NCBI GenBank assembly: GCA_030043235.1
Contig: JASHYF010000407.1
Location: forward strand, 1 to 8,340
Reading direction: 5' to 3'
Length of the DNA: 8,340 nucleotides
Source: Solirubrobacteraceae bacterium
Lineage (GTDB): Bacteria; Actinomycetota; Thermoleophilia; Solirubrobacterales; Solirubrobacteraceae
The position numbers were made by a program, and so were the translations under genes. The notes below the pieces were generated by a model. The model was not told the origin of the DNA. It saw only the letters and a list, made by a program, of their open reading frames with translations, and searched no databases. Every line of letters begins with the position of its first letter. Position 1 is the stretch's first letter. Shown here one piece after another: positions 1 to 7,582 of the stretch.

Positions 1-53
1 TGCCCCCGCCTTCTCCCCGATCGCACGCGCGTGCCCGCGCATGCCAGCGAGGC
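1..53. other. Short leader upstream of the first gene
   Basis: These 53 bases precede the first supported start codon. The reading frame of the downstream secreted protein is open through to the left edge but has no ATG, GTG or TTG before base 54. It reads as Pro/Arg/Ala-rich sequence that looks non-coding. A perfect 12-base palindrome lies at 23-34. A purine-rich AGCGAGG at 46-52 is too close to the GTG to be a good ribosome binding site. No promoter is recognisable. Confidence 0.4.
23..34. repeat. Perfect 12-bp palindrome upstream of the secreted-protein gene
   Basis: GCACGCGCGTGC reads the same on both strands and ends 19 bases before the GTG start at 54. Position and symmetry would suit an operator or a small hairpin. 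In DNA this rich in CG dinucleotides, such palindromes also arise often by chance, so no function is claimed. Confidence 0.3.
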
Positions 54-1037
54 GTGAGAGTCTCACGCGCGCTGGCGCTCCTGCTGACAGCAGCAGCGAC
101 CGTCGTACTGACAACGCCAGCCACCGGGGCGCAGGCGGGCGGGGCGACGCGTGGCGCTCGCACTGTCACGCCTGCCGCCGGCGCCGGCGCCGGCGCGCCG
201 CTGTATGGCGTGACCATCGACCGGATCACGCACCTGAAGACGCTCCTCAGCTCGCTCGCCGCGCTGCCCGAGCGTGCGACCACGCGCGTGTACTTCAATG
301 CCCTCGAGCCCGCCTCGTACTACGCGCAGGCGCTGGCGCAGATCGACGGCGTGAGCGGCGTGATGGGCGAGCTGCTCGACTCCTCCGAAGAGAAGTCCAT
401 CTCCACCGAAGCCTTTCAGGCGCGCGTCGAGTCCTACCTGCAGACGCTCGGCTCGGAGGTGAACATCTGGGAAGTTGGCGACGAGGTCAACGGCAACTGG
501 ACGGGCCCCTACCCGGCGGTCGCCGCCAAGCTCACCGAGGCCTACGAAGACGTCGCCGCGGCCGGCGGCGCGAGCGCGCTCACGCTGTACGCCAACAACT
601 TCGGGCCGGACAACTGCGGGGATGGCAGCGCGGAGCTGACGCCCGTGCAGTTCGCGCAGCAGTACGTGCCGAGCGAGGTGGCCGAAGGGCTCGACTACGT
701 GCTGCTCTCCTACTACCCCACCGAGTGCGGCGGCCGCGAGCCCTCCTCCGAAGAAGTCGCCGCCTACATGCGCCAGCTGCACGCCGTCTTCCCGAACGCC
801 GAGCTGGGCTTCGGGGAGGTGGGCCTGGCGCGCGCGGTCACGCGCAAGACGCTCGCCAAGGCCACGCAGATCATGCGGTGGGCGTACTCGCTGAAGCCCG
901 AGCTCCCGTACTACGCCGGCGGGTACTTCTGGTGGTATGGCGCAGAGGACGCCCTGCACCGCGGCGCTCCCCTGCGCGCGACCCTGGCGGCAGCCTTCGA
1001 AGAAGAGTCCGAAGCGCTGGCGCCCGGGACGCCGTAG
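54..1037 (+). CDS. Secreted TIM-barrel, glycoside-hydrolase-like protein
   Basis: A 327-residue protein starting at GTG 54, the only in-window start that puts an export signal at the N-terminus: Arg residues at 2 and 5, a hydrophobic stretch at about 6-21, and an AQA cleavage site at 26-28. A short Gly-Ala linker (43-48) follows. The rest resembles a (beta/alpha)8 hydrolase of clan GH-A. Trp139-Glu140-Val-Gly-Asp-Glu144 sits where the strand-4 acid/base glutamate is expected, and Gly-Phe-Gly-Glu255-Val-Gly where the strand-7 nucleophile is expected. An aromatic strand-8-like segment (Tyr-Phe-Trp-Trp-Tyr) lies near residues 295-300. Cys188 and Cys225 could form a disulfide. It probably acts outside the membrane on a glycan, but the substrate is unknown. 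The residue before the acid/base Glu is Asp, not the usual Asn, so activity is uncertain. The acyl-CoA ligase gene begins 2 bases after the stop. No strong ribosome binding site is visible, and a start beyond the left edge cannot be excluded. Confidence 0.82.
   Translation: MRVSRALALLLTAAATVVLTTPATGAQAGGATRGARTVTPAAGAGAGAPLYGVTIDRITHLKTLLSSLAALPERATTRVYFNALEPASYYAQALAQIDGVSGVMGELLDSSEEKSISTEAFQARVESYLQTLGSEVNIWEVGDEVNGNWTGPYPAVAAKLTEAYEDVAAAGGASALTLYANNFGPDNCGDGSAELTPVQFAQQYVPSEVAEGLDYVLLSYYPTECGGREPSSEEVAAYMRQLHAVFPNAELGFGEVGLARAVTRKTLAKATQIMRWAYSLKPELPYYAGGYFWWYGAEDALHRGAPLRATLAAAFEEESEALAPGTP
180..197 (+). repeat. Three tandem GGCGCC-type hexamers in the secreted-protein gene
   Basis: Two exact copies of GGCGCC and one GGCGCG stand in tandem, encoding the Gly-Ala linker (residues 43-48) between the signal peptide and the catalytic-like domain. 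Each hexamer is itself palindromic. This is a simple sequence repeat that could vary in copy number between strains. Confidence 0.65.
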
Positions 1038-1039
1038 CG

Positions 1040-2581
1040 ATGGAGGAGCGGATCGGCGTCCGCTGCGGCGCTCGCTTCAGCACCTACGAGGAGCTTTTCG
1101 CTCGCGCCCTGCGCGCCAGCCGGGGGCTGCTCGAGCTCGGCATCGCCGAGGGCGACCGTGTGGCGCTGCTGCTGCGCAACTCGATCGAGTACATCGAGGC
1201 GACGATCGCCACCGTGCCGCTCGGCGCGAGCGCCGTGCCGATCAACTGGCACTGGCGCGGCGAGGAGATCGCCCACGTGCTGGCCGACAGCGCCGCCAAG
1301 GCGCTCGTCGTGCACGCGGACCTGTGGCCCGCGATCGCCGCGAGCGTGCCGGAGGGACTCGACGTGATCGCCGTGCCGGCCGAGGCGGGCTCGGGCGACG
1401 GCGCGACGGCGCCCGAGGGTGTGAGCGGCGCACGGGCGCCGGGGGGCGTGCTGTGGTGGCCCGACTGGCTCGCGAGCCGCGAGCCGTGGGCGCAGCCGCC
1501 CGAGACGGTCCCCGCCAGCATCATCTACACCTCGGGGACGACCGGGCGGCCGAAGGGGGTCGTGCGCAATCCGCCGACGGACGCCCAGCGCGAGGGGCTG
1601 CGCGCGCTGTTCACCGAGATCTTCAGGCTCGAGGAGGGCGAGCGCACGGTGATCCCCGCGCCGATGTACCACTCTGCCCCCAACGCGTACACCGCCGCCG
1701 CGGTCATGCGCCGCATGGACATCACGCTGATGAGGAGCTTCGACGCCGAGGAGTTCCTGCGCATCGTCGAGCGCGACCGCGTCACCGTGGTGCAGATGGT
1801 GCCCACGATGTTCGTGCGCCTGCTCGCCCTGCCGCGGGAGGTGCGTGCGCGCTACGACCTCTCCTCGCTGCGCTGGGTCGTGCACGCGGCCGCGCCCTGC
1901 CCGCCGCAGGTCAAGCGCGCGATGATCGAGTGGCTCGGCCCGATCGTTGCCGAGTACTACGGCAGCACCGAGGCCGGCCCCGTCACCTTCTGCACGAGCG
2001 CCGAGTGGCTGGCGCACCCGGGGACCGTCGGGCGCGCGCTGCCGCAGGCCACGATCAAGGTCCTCGACGCAGAAGGGCGCGAGCTGCCGGCGGGCGTCTC
2101 GGGCGAGGTGTGCATGCGCCTGGGCGTCATCTCCGACTTCACCTACGAAGGCGACGAGGACAAGCGCCGCGCGCTCGAGCGCGACGGCCTCGTCAGCTGC
2201 GGCGACATCGGCTACCTCGACGCCGGCGGCTACCTGTACCTCAACGACCGCGCCAGCGACATGGTGATCAGCGGCGGCGTGAACGTCTACCCGGCGGAGA
2301 TCGAGGCGTGCCTGCTGACGCTGGACGGCGTCCGCGACTGCGCCGTGTTCGGGATCCCCGACGACGATTTCGGCGAGGCGCTGGCCGCGCACGTCGAGCT
2401 GCACGACGGCGCACGGCTGAGCGCCGAGGACATCCGCGCGCATGTCCACAGTCGGCTCGCCGGCTACAAGGCTCCCCGCGTGGTCGAGATCGTCGACTCG
2501 CTGCCACGCGAGGACTCCGGCAAGATTTTCAAGCGCCGCCTGCGCGAGCCGTACTGGGCCGGCAGGGCGCGCGCGATCTAG
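1040..2581 (+). CDS. AMP-forming acyl-CoA ligase (ANL superfamily, FadD/bile-acid-CoA-ligase-like)
   Basis: A 513-residue enzyme, a usual length for the family. It should activate a carboxylic acid to an acyl-adenylate with ATP and then transfer the acyl group to coenzyme A in the cytoplasm. Core motifs are in order and intact. The phosphate-binding loop YTSGTTGRPKG is at 163-173, and the adenine/acyl loop YGSTEAGP at 307-314. The ribose-binding Asp389 is in GDIGYLD, and Arg404 in DRASD is followed by the hinge/A8 loop GGVNVYPAEIE from 412. The catalytic C-terminal Lys495 is in SGKIFKRRL. The DRASDMVISGG form and the APMYHSAPNAY segment resemble actinobacterial FadD4-like and bile-acid-CoA-ligase-like enzymes, so a bulky or ring-bearing acid is possible, but the substrate cannot be read. 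A Gly/Ala/Pro-rich loop at about 113-140 is probably surface-exposed. ATG 1040 is chosen because the conserved N-terminal domain begins just after it; it lies 2 bases after the preceding stop, suggesting coupled translation. Confidence 0.93.
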   Translation: MEERIGVRCGARFSTYEELFARALRASRGLLELGIAEGDRVALLLRNSIEYIEATIATVPLGASAVPINWHWRGEEIAHVLADSAAKALVVHADLWPAIAASVPEGLDVIAVPAEAGSGDGATAPEGVSGARAPGGVLWWPDWLASREPWAQPPETVPASIIYTSGTTGRPKGVVRNPPTDAQREGLRALFTEIFRLEEGERTVIPAPMYHSAPNAYTAAAVMRRMDITLMRSFDAEEFLRIVERDRVTVVQMVPTMFVRLLALPREVRARYDLSSLRWVVHAAAPCPPQVKRAMIEWLGPIVAEYYGSTEAGPVTFCTSAEWLAHPGTVGRALPQATIKVLDAEGRELPAGVSGEVCMRLGVISDFTYEGDEDKRRALERDGLVSCGDIGYLDAGGYLYLNDRASDMVISGGVNVYPAEIEACLLTLDGVRDCAVFGIPDDDFGEALAAHVELHDGARLSAEDIRAHVHSRLAGYKAPRVVEIVDSLPREDSGKIFKRRLREPYWAGRARAI

Positions 2582-2605
2582 CCGAACCGTTCCGACCGCC
2601 TCGAC

Positions 2606-4447
2606 GTGCACAGTTTGCGCGTGGCGAGCTCCCGCCGTGCGACAAGCGCGTGCCTTTCCATCTGTTGCGTGCTGCTCGCCCTGCTCGCGCTCGCCGGGCC
2701 CGCCGCGGCCGGCGCCCAGCCCGCGTCGCAATCGCAGTCGGTGCAGACGACGCTGAGTCCCGGCGAAGCCGGCGCCCTGCTCGCGCGAGCTCGGCGGCTG
2801 CAGGGCGCGGGCTTCGAACAGAAGGCGCGCGAACTCGTCGAGACCGTGGCCGAGAGGTCCACCACGCCGATCCCCTCCCAGCTGCGCGCGATCGACCAGC
2901 GCGTCGGCTGGTGGCGCGAACTCCTCGGCAGCGCCGGGCCGCTCGTGCGGCTGATCTTGGAAATGCTCGCCGCCGCGCTCGGCGTCTGCCTCGCGGGCCT
3001 GTTGTGCGTGACCGGCACAAGGGCGCTGTGGGCGCGGATCGAACGCTCCGTGCAGCTCGAGGGCTTCGAAGGCTCCAGCGAAGCCACGCTCGGCGCCGTG
3101 CTCAGCGCGGCGCTCAGCCAGGCGCTGACGCGCATGAGCAACGAACGCGCAGGCCGCCGGGTCAACTGGCAGAGCGGCACCGAGCCGAAGTTCGAACTCC
3201 CGTCCGCGATCGGCGAAGCGGTGCCCGCCGCCGGCATCCTCGCGGGCTTGATCGAAATGCTCGACCGCATGCTCTACCGCAGGGTCTACAGCGTCGCCGG
3301 CACCGTGCACCCCGTCCACGAGCATCGTGGCGCCGGGCTCACGCTCGCCATCTCCCGGCGCAGCGGACGCACCGTCGAGCAGGTGACGATCTGGGAGCGC
3401 GACTTCCTCCTCAAGGAGGCCGGCGACGGCGCCCCCATCGCCGTCCGCTACGAGCGGCTGGTGCTGCCCGCCGCTGTGTGGCTCGGCTACAGCAAGACAC
3501 TCGGCGCGAAGGAGGGCAAGCGCCCGCTGCAGACCCGCGACTGGCGCTCCTATGCGCTGTTCGCGCTTGGCGAGATCGTCCCCGACGACGCGAAGGAGCG
3601 ACGCCTCTACGAACTCGCACTCGACCTCGACCAGGGCAACCTCGGCGCTCGCCTGAACCTCGCCGCGCTGCTGCTCAAACGCCCCGCTTACGAAGTTCCG
3701 CCGAAGACAGGCGGCGGAGGCGTCGCCAACGGCAGTCGCGAAGGCTGGCGCGAATGCCTCGACACCGCCGAGGATCATCTGAACGTCGTCGCCGGTCGCA
3801 CCGACCCACGGCGAGACGCGATCTGGTATCGCGCGCGCTACCTGCAGGCCGTGGTCTCGGTGTACAGGGGCACGCGCCCGTTTTGCACGAATGGCGTTGC
3901 GCATCCGTGCGACCCCTGTCGCCGAGCCGGCCTGAACGCTCGCGCGCGCCTCGACGAACTGCAAAGGGAGATCTCGGTCCACGGTCGCGAGACAGCCCTC
4001 GCAAGCCTGCTCGACGCGCTCGAGCAGCCGATCGACGTCCTCAGGAAGACCGCCGCGCTGATCGCCGGCGACCCGTTCGGGCTGCCCGGCGCGAGCGACC
4101 CGACGTGGCGCTCTGCGACCGCCGAATACAACCTCGCGTGCCTGCTGTCGCGCTACGCCGACCGCATCGCCGCCGACGCCGGGAGGGACGCCGCCGCCAA
4201 ACGAGCAGCGTTGGTCGAAGCCGTGCGCCGCCTGCGTCGCGCGCTCGCGCGCGACGTGCTCATGACCGATGGCGCGCTGCTCGCCGAAGCCCGGGTCGAC
4301 CCGGCGTTCGACGGTGTCGTCCGCCGCAGCAAAGCCTTCAAGACCCTCACCGCGATCGTCGAGCCGCCGAGCAAGCCCGGCAAACCGACGCGCTACGCAG
4401 TCACGCTCGACCCCGGCCCGGAGATGGTCAAGCTCGTCAGCGGCTGA
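2606..4447 (+). CDS. Membrane-anchored TPR-like protein of unknown function
   Basis: A 613-residue protein from GTG 2606; GTG 2621 in the same frame is an equally possible start, since neither has a clear ribosome binding site. The N-terminus is signal-like, with Arg residues, a hydrophobic run at about 15-30 and a possible cleavage near AGA (35-37). A helical, charged segment (50-107) precedes a second hydrophobic span at about 113-136. This predicts a short extracytoplasmic part and a large cytoplasmic domain. That domain contains helical-repeat sequence: a TPR-like pair around 332-359 and a C-terminal module with YNLAC at 508-512 and DPAF at 565-568, a pairing typical of the last repeats in many bacterial TPR proteins. 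Cys427, His433, Cys435 and Cys438 cluster between repeats and could bind a metal. I do not recognise the family. It follows the ligase gene by 24 bases and is probably in its operon, perhaps as a scaffold, which is inference. Its last 55 bases overlap the convergent MFS gene. Confidence 0.85.
   Translation: MHSLRVASSRRATSACLSICCVLLALLALAGPAAAGAQPASQSQSVQTTLSPGEAGALLARARRLQGAGFEQKARELVETVAERSTTPIPSQLRAIDQRVGWWRELLGSAGPLVRLILEMLAAALGVCLAGLLCVTGTRALWARIERSVQLEGFEGSSEATLGAVLSAALSQALTRMSNERAGRRVNWQSGTEPKFELPSAIGEAVPAAGILAGLIEMLDRMLYRRVYSVAGTVHPVHEHRGAGLTLAISRRSGRTVEQVTIWERDFLLKEAGDGAPIAVRYERLVLPAAVWLGYSKTLGAKEGKRPLQTRDWRSYALFALGEIVPDDAKERRLYELALDLDQGNLGARLNLAALLLKRPAYEVPPKTGGGGVANGSREGWRECLDTAEDHLNVVAGRTDPRRDAIWYRARYLQAVVSVYRGTRPFCTNGVAHPCDPCRRAGLNARARLDELQREISVHGRETALASLLDALEQPIDVLRKTAALIAGDPFGLPGASDPTWRSATAEYNLACLLSRYADRIAADAGRDAAAKRAALVEAVRRLRRALARDVLMTDGALLAEARVDPAFDGVVRRSKAFKTLTAIVEPPSKPGKPTRYAVTLDPGPEMVKLVSG
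4393..4447. other. Tail-to-tail gene overlap of 55 bp
   Basis: The + strand TPR-like gene stops at 4445-4447 (TGA) and the - strand MFS gene stops at 4393-4395 (TAG). The same 55 bases therefore encode the last 17 residues of both proteins. There is no space for a separate terminator between the two transcription units, and no convincing hairpin was found here. Confidence 0.85.
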
Positions 4448-5622
4448 TCCGCGGTCGTGGTCACGCGCGCCGCGAGCGGCAGCCCGCACAGCGACACGCC
4501 GGCCATCGCCAGGAAGGCCGGGAGTGGATGGTGGACGAGGATCTGCACGAGCAGCGCCACCACCAGGCCGCCGAGATTGCCCGCCATCCAGATGATCGCG
4601 CCGGCGGTCCCGGCAGCCGCGCCCGCGAGCTGCTCCGCGGCGGTGAGGATCACCGGCAGCGCCGGCAGCAGCACGATGCCGATCGCAACCAGCGCCAGTG
4701 CGCGCGTCCCCAACCACGGCGTGATCCCCAGCGAGACGCAGCCGACGCATCCGATCACCACGGCGCCGCGCATGAAGCCGCGCTCCGCATGCCTGCGGGC
4801 GACCAGCGGCGGTAGCGCCGCACAGCCGGCGATTCCCGCGATCACCATGCCCACGAGCAGCACGCCCGCCGTCGTTTCCGAGACGTGCGCGGGCTGGAGC
4901 AGCGTCTGTAGCCACGTCGCCAGCGCCACGAAGATGCCGAAGCCCAAGAACACCAGTCCGCACTGGATGCGCATGGGTTCCAGACGCCACAGGGCGCGCG
5001 CGGCGCTGCCCTCGATCGCGGCGTGCTCGATGCTCGCGTGCGCGCCGCCCCGCCGCAGCGCGATTGCCAGCGCGATCGCGGCGAGGCCGCCCATGACGGC
5101 CTCCAGCACGAGTAGCCGCTCGATGTGATCGTGCGCGCCGAACGTGGGGCCGAGCAGCAGCGCGAGCAGCATCCCCACGAAGTTGCCCGCCGAGCCGAGT
5201 GAGATGCCGTCCGCGCGCTGCTCGTGCGGCAGATACTCGCCCGCAAGCTTGCTCACCGCGCTCAACACCACCGGCTGCGCCACTGCCACGAGCGTCTGGC
5301 CGGCCAGCGCCCACGCGAACGTCTGCCCACCCAGCCGCACGAGCCCGCCGAGCGCCACCAGCGCGCCGCCCGCCGCCAGCGCCGGGCGAAACCAGCGATC
5401 GAGCAATATGCCCGCGGGGATCGCCAGCACCACGTACAGCAGCGGGAAGATCTCCGCGAGCCAGCCGATCGCGCCGGCCGACACGCCGTAGTGCCGTGCC
5501 GACTCGGTGGTGATCGCCGCGTAGGTCAGCCACAGGATCTGCGTGGCCGCGCACACCAGCGCGTAGGCGGCGATCACCCACCAGCCCCTCGTCCTCGTGG
5601 TGCTCTCGTCCCGCGGGTCCAT
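4393..5622 (-). CDS. MFS transporter, FLVCR/SLC49-like
   Basis: A 409-residue membrane protein with about twelve hydrophobic spans, in two bundles of six separated by a charged loop near 190-215, the standard major facilitator layout. The first half looks like the FLVCR (SLC49) group and its prokaryotic relatives. The segment ITTESARHYGVS (37-48) runs into GWLAEIFPLLYVVLAIPAG (53-71) with LLDRW (73-77) in the motif-A position. GQTLVAVAQPVVL (108-120) and the Gly-Asn-Phe-Val-Gly segment at 146-150 follow the same pattern. Animal FLVCR proteins have been linked to choline, ethanolamine or haem transport, but that substrate should not be transferred to this distant protein. ATG 5622 is chosen because it directly precedes the first membrane span and has a GAAAGAG ribosome binding site 6 bases upstream; the open frame above it is Arg-rich and overlaps the permease gene. 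It begins 44 bases after the ABC permease stop on the same strand, so cotranscription is likely. Confidence 0.9.
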   Translation of the reverse strand: MDPRDESTTRTRGWWVIAAYALVCAATQILWLTYAAITTESARHYGVSAGAIGWLAEIFPLLYVVLAIPAGILLDRWFRPALAAGGALVALGGLVRLGGQTFAWALAGQTLVAVAQPVVLSAVSKLAGEYLPHEQRADGISLGSAGNFVGMLLALLLGPTFGAHDHIERLLVLEAVMGGLAAIALAIALRRGGAHASIEHAAIEGSAARALWRLEPMRIQCGLVFLGFGIFVALATWLQTLLQPAHVSETTAGVLLVGMVIAGIAGCAALPPLVARRHAERGFMRGAVVIGCVGCVSLGITPWLGTRALALVAIGIVLLPALPVILTAAEQLAGAAAGTAGAIIWMAGNLGGLVVALLVQILVHHPLPAFLAMAGVSLCGLPLAARVTTTADQPLTSLTISGPGSSVTA

Positions 5623-5628
5623 CGACCG

Positions 5629-5635
5629 CTCTTTC
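5629..5635 (-). promoter_or_regulatory. Ribosome binding site of the MFS gene
   Basis: On the - strand, GAAAGAG stands 6 bases before ATG 5622. It is close to the ideal AAGGAG and is the clearest such site in the window. It supports the internal start over the longer open frame that begins at 5802. Confidence 0.55.
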
Positions 5636-5666
5636 GTCGCTCGCAAGCGGCGCGAAAGCCTAGCGC

Positions 5667-6890
5667 CTACACGCTGCGCAGCGCTTCCGCCGGCGCCAGC
5701 CGCGCCGCGCGGATCGCCGGGTACAGGCCGGCGAGCGCGCCGAGCACGAGGGCGATCGCGACGCCGCCGGCGATCGACACCGTGGGCACCACCAGGATCC
5801 ACCCCTGGTAGGCGGCATAGCCGGCGGTCGCGGCCGCGCCGAGCGCGATCCCGGCGACGCCGCCGAGCACGGACAGCAGCACCGACTCGCCGAGGAACTG
5901 CACCCCGATGTGCATCGCCCGCGCCCCCAGCGCTCGCCGCAGCCCGATCTCCGGCCGGCGCTCGAGCACCGATATGACCATCACGTTGGCGATCCCCACG
6001 CCGCCGACCAGCAGCGCGACGGCGCCGAGCCCGAGGAACACCTCGGTGAGCGTGCTCTGCGCGTCGGCCCGCGCCCGCAGCGCGCTCGACGGGCGGCTCA
6101 CGTCGGCCTGTTCGGGATTCTGCGGGTCGGCGGTGGCTCCCAGCAGCGACGCCGCTTCTGGCACGCGTTCGGGGTCGGCGCGCACGTACACCTCGCTGGC
6201 GTGACGGCTGGTGGCGAACAGGCGGTGCGCGACCGGGTAGCCGATCAGCGCCGCCCGTTCGATTTCCGGCGCCAGCGGCAGCGGCCCGAGCACGCCGGCG
6301 ACGGTGAACCAGGTGTTCCCCAGATACACCTGCACCGGGCGTCCGGAGGCGGTGAGGCTGCTGACGCCGAGTCGCTGCGCCGCCACGTAGCCCAGCACCA
6401 CAAGCGGGTAGCGTTCGCTGAAGCCTTCGAGGAAGCGCCCTTCGAGCAGCTTGCCGCCGAGCGTACCCAGCAGCTGGCTGTCGGTCGCGTACACGGCCAA
6501 GCCGCTGCCTTCCGCCGCTTCGATGTAGGGGCTGCGGCGCACGCTCGCGGCGCTGATGCTCGTGACCGGCGCCGCCGAGCGTACGCTGGCGAGGTTGCGC
6601 ACCGCTCCCGCCGCCGCTTCCGGCAGCTGCGCCGAGGCGCCCAGGAACGTCTGTCCGGGCGTGACCGTGAGCAGGTTGGTGCCCAGTTCGTTCAGCTCCG
6701 CCACGAGGCCCGCTTTGCTGGAGTCCGAGATGCCGAGCACCGCCACCATCGCCGCGATGCCGATCGCGACGCCGAGGGCAGACAGCGCGGCGCGCACGCG
6801 GCGCGTGCGCAGGCCGACGCTCGCCACGCGCAGGACGTCCGCCGGCAGCAGGCGGCTGCGTGGGATCGCCGAGCCGGCCGCCGCGCTCAC
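5667..6890 (-). CDS. ABC transporter permease, MacB/FtsX family
   Basis: A 407-residue integral membrane protein with the MacB topology. One membrane span near the N-terminus (34-53) is followed by a large extracytoplasmic domain of about 225 residues (MacB periplasmic core type). Three C-terminal spans follow at about 282-306, 332-358 and 370-392. Family marks include the segment [14 protein letters not shown] (310-323), which in relatives contacts the ATPase, and the closing [15 protein letters not shown] (391-405). Proteins of this type work by transmitting ATPase movement across the membrane to drive export from the extracytoplasmic side; known substrates include macrolides, peptides and lipoproteins. 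The GTG start at 6890 overlaps the ATPase stop as GTGA, so it must be translated with the ATPase as one unit. The substrate cannot be read from sequence. Confidence 0.94.
   Translation of the reverse strand: MSAAAGSAIPRSRLLPADVLRVASVGLRTRRVRAALSALGVAIGIAAMVAVLGISDSSKAGLVAELNELGTNLLTVTPGQTFLGASAQLPEAAAGAVRNLASVRSAAPVTSISAASVRRSPYIEAAEGSGLAVYATDSQLLGTLGGKLLEGRFLEGFSERYPLVVLGYVAAQRLGVSSLTASGRPVQVYLGNTWFTVAGVLGPLPLAPEIERAALIGYPVAHRLFATSRHASEVYVRADPERVPEAASLLGATADPQNPEQADVSRPSSALRARADAQSTLTEVFLGLGAVALLVGGVGIANVMVISVLERRPEIGLRRALGARAMHIGVQFLGESVLLSVLGGVAGIALGAAATAGYAAYQGWILVVPTVSIAGGVAIALVLGALAGLYPAIRAARLAPAEALRSV
6887..6890 (-). other. GTGA stop/start overlap between ATPase and permease
   Basis: Read on the - strand, these four bases hold the GTG start of the permease and the TGA stop of the ATPase. 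No separate ribosome binding site is evident, so translation of the permease is probably coupled to that of the ATPase, keeping subunit amounts matched. Confidence 0.85.
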
Positions 6891-7582
6891 GCCGGCGCCG
6901 CCAGCAGCTCGTCGTGGATCAGGCGCCCGTCGCGCATCTCCACGCGCCGGGGCAGTGCGCGCGCGATCCCGAGGTCGTGGGTGATCACCACCACCGTCGT
7001 CCCCTGCTCGTTGAGCGTGAGCAGCAGCTCGAGGATCTCCGCGCCGGTGGCGGTGTCGAGGTTGCCCGTCGGCTCGTCCGCGAGCACGATCGCGGGATCG
7101 CTGATCAACGCGCGCGCGATCGCCACGCGCTGGCGCTCGCCGCCGGAGAGCAGCGCGGAGGTCTGCCCGACGCGGTGGCCGAGGCCCACCCGCTCCAGCG
7201 CCGCGCGTGCGGCACGGCGGCGCTCGCGTGCCGGCGTGCCCGTGTAGAGCAGCCCGGTGGCGACGTTCTCGAGCGCGCTGTGCGCCTCCAGCAGGTGGAA
7301 CTGCTGGAAGACGAAGCCGATCCGCCGCGCTCGCAGCGCGGCGAGCTCGCGCTCGGGCGCCTCGGCCACGTCGACGCCGGCGACCCGCACGACCCCCGCG
7401 CTGGCGCGTTCGAGCGTGCCCATGACGTGCAGCAGCGTCGACTTGCCCGACCCCGAGGGGCCCGCGATCGCGCACAGCTCGCCCGCGTGGACGGTCAGGT
7501 CCACCCCGCGCAGCGCCTGCACGTCGCCCGGATAGCGCTTGACCACGTCGATCAGCTCGAGCACCGGCCCGCGCGGGCTCAT
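6887..7582 (-). CDS. ABC transporter ATP-binding protein, MacB/LolD type
   Basis: A 231-residue stand-alone nucleotide-binding protein, a usual length for the LolD/MacB-type ATPases. All parts are intact and in order: Walker [10 protein letters not shown] at 41-49, Q-loop VFQQF at 91-95, signature [15 protein letters not shown] at 145-159, Walker [13 protein letters not shown] at 165-176 with catalytic Glu170, and the switch His202 in THD. The form DEPTGNLD is typical of this subfamily. As a dimer on the cytoplasmic face it should power the MacB-like permease encoded next. ATG 7582 overlaps the stop of the membrane-fusion protein gene as ATGA, and the product ends in the GTGA overlap with the permease gene. 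All three gene products therefore belong to one complex. Confidence 0.97.
   Translation of the reverse strand: MSPRGPVLELIDVVKRYPGDVQALRGVDLTVHAGELCAIAGPSGSGKSTLLHVMGTLERASAGVVRVAGVDVAEAPERELAALRARRIGFVFQQFHLLEAHSALENVATGLLYTGTPARERRRAARAALERVGLGHRVGQTSALLSGGERQRVAIARALISDPAIVLADEPTGNLDTATGAEILELLLTLNEQGTTVVVITHDLGIARALPRRVEMRDGRLIHDELLAAPA
7579..7582 (-). other. ATGA stop/start overlap between membrane-fusion protein and ATPase
   Basis: On the - strand the ATG start of the ATPase and the TGA stop of the membrane-fusion protein share these four bases. This is the classic arrangement for coupled translation of subunits of one complex. Confidence 0.88.

Noticed and set aside
41..1039. An ATG at 41 opens a frame that runs through the secreted-protein gene and on into the ligase, as if the ligase had a 333-residue N-terminal extension.
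   Set aside because: The extension is Arg-rich with no domain character, and the other frame there encodes a convincing signal peptide and TIM-barrel-like protein. The conserved ligase N-terminus begins just after ATG 1040.
4440..4452. A GCGG / CCGC inverted repeat at the junction of the convergent genes as a two-way terminator.
   Set aside because: The four-base-pair stem without a T-run is too weak to call.
937..4815. A + strand open frame of nearly 1300 codons across the ligase and TPR genes.
   Set aside because: It is an out-of-frame Arg/Ala/Pro-rich shadow of two genes with clear motifs in another frame.
911..5581. A very long open frame on the - strand, over 1500 codons, opposite the ligase and TPR genes.
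   Set aside because: It is antisense to the ligase (intact motifs) and the TPR-like gene and out of frame with the MFS gene. Its composition is repetitive Arg/Ala/Gly/Asp with no recognisable domain. Long empty frames are expected at this GC content.
5649..5667. A GGCGC / GCGCC inverted repeat at the end of the permease gene as a terminator.
   Set aside because: The stem is only five base pairs with a nine-base loop and no T-rich tail, and it overlaps the stop codon; in this GC content it is not distinguishable from chance.
5623..5802. A 60-residue N-terminal extension of the MFS protein from an ATG at 5802.
   Set aside because: The extension is Arg-rich, overlaps the permease gene, and bypasses the good ribosome binding site before ATG 5622.
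5910..7247. A + strand open frame of 445 codons opposite the ABC genes.
   Set aside because: It is antisense to an ATPase with all ABC motifs and a MacB-like permease; the product is Arg/Ala/Gln-rich without domain signals.
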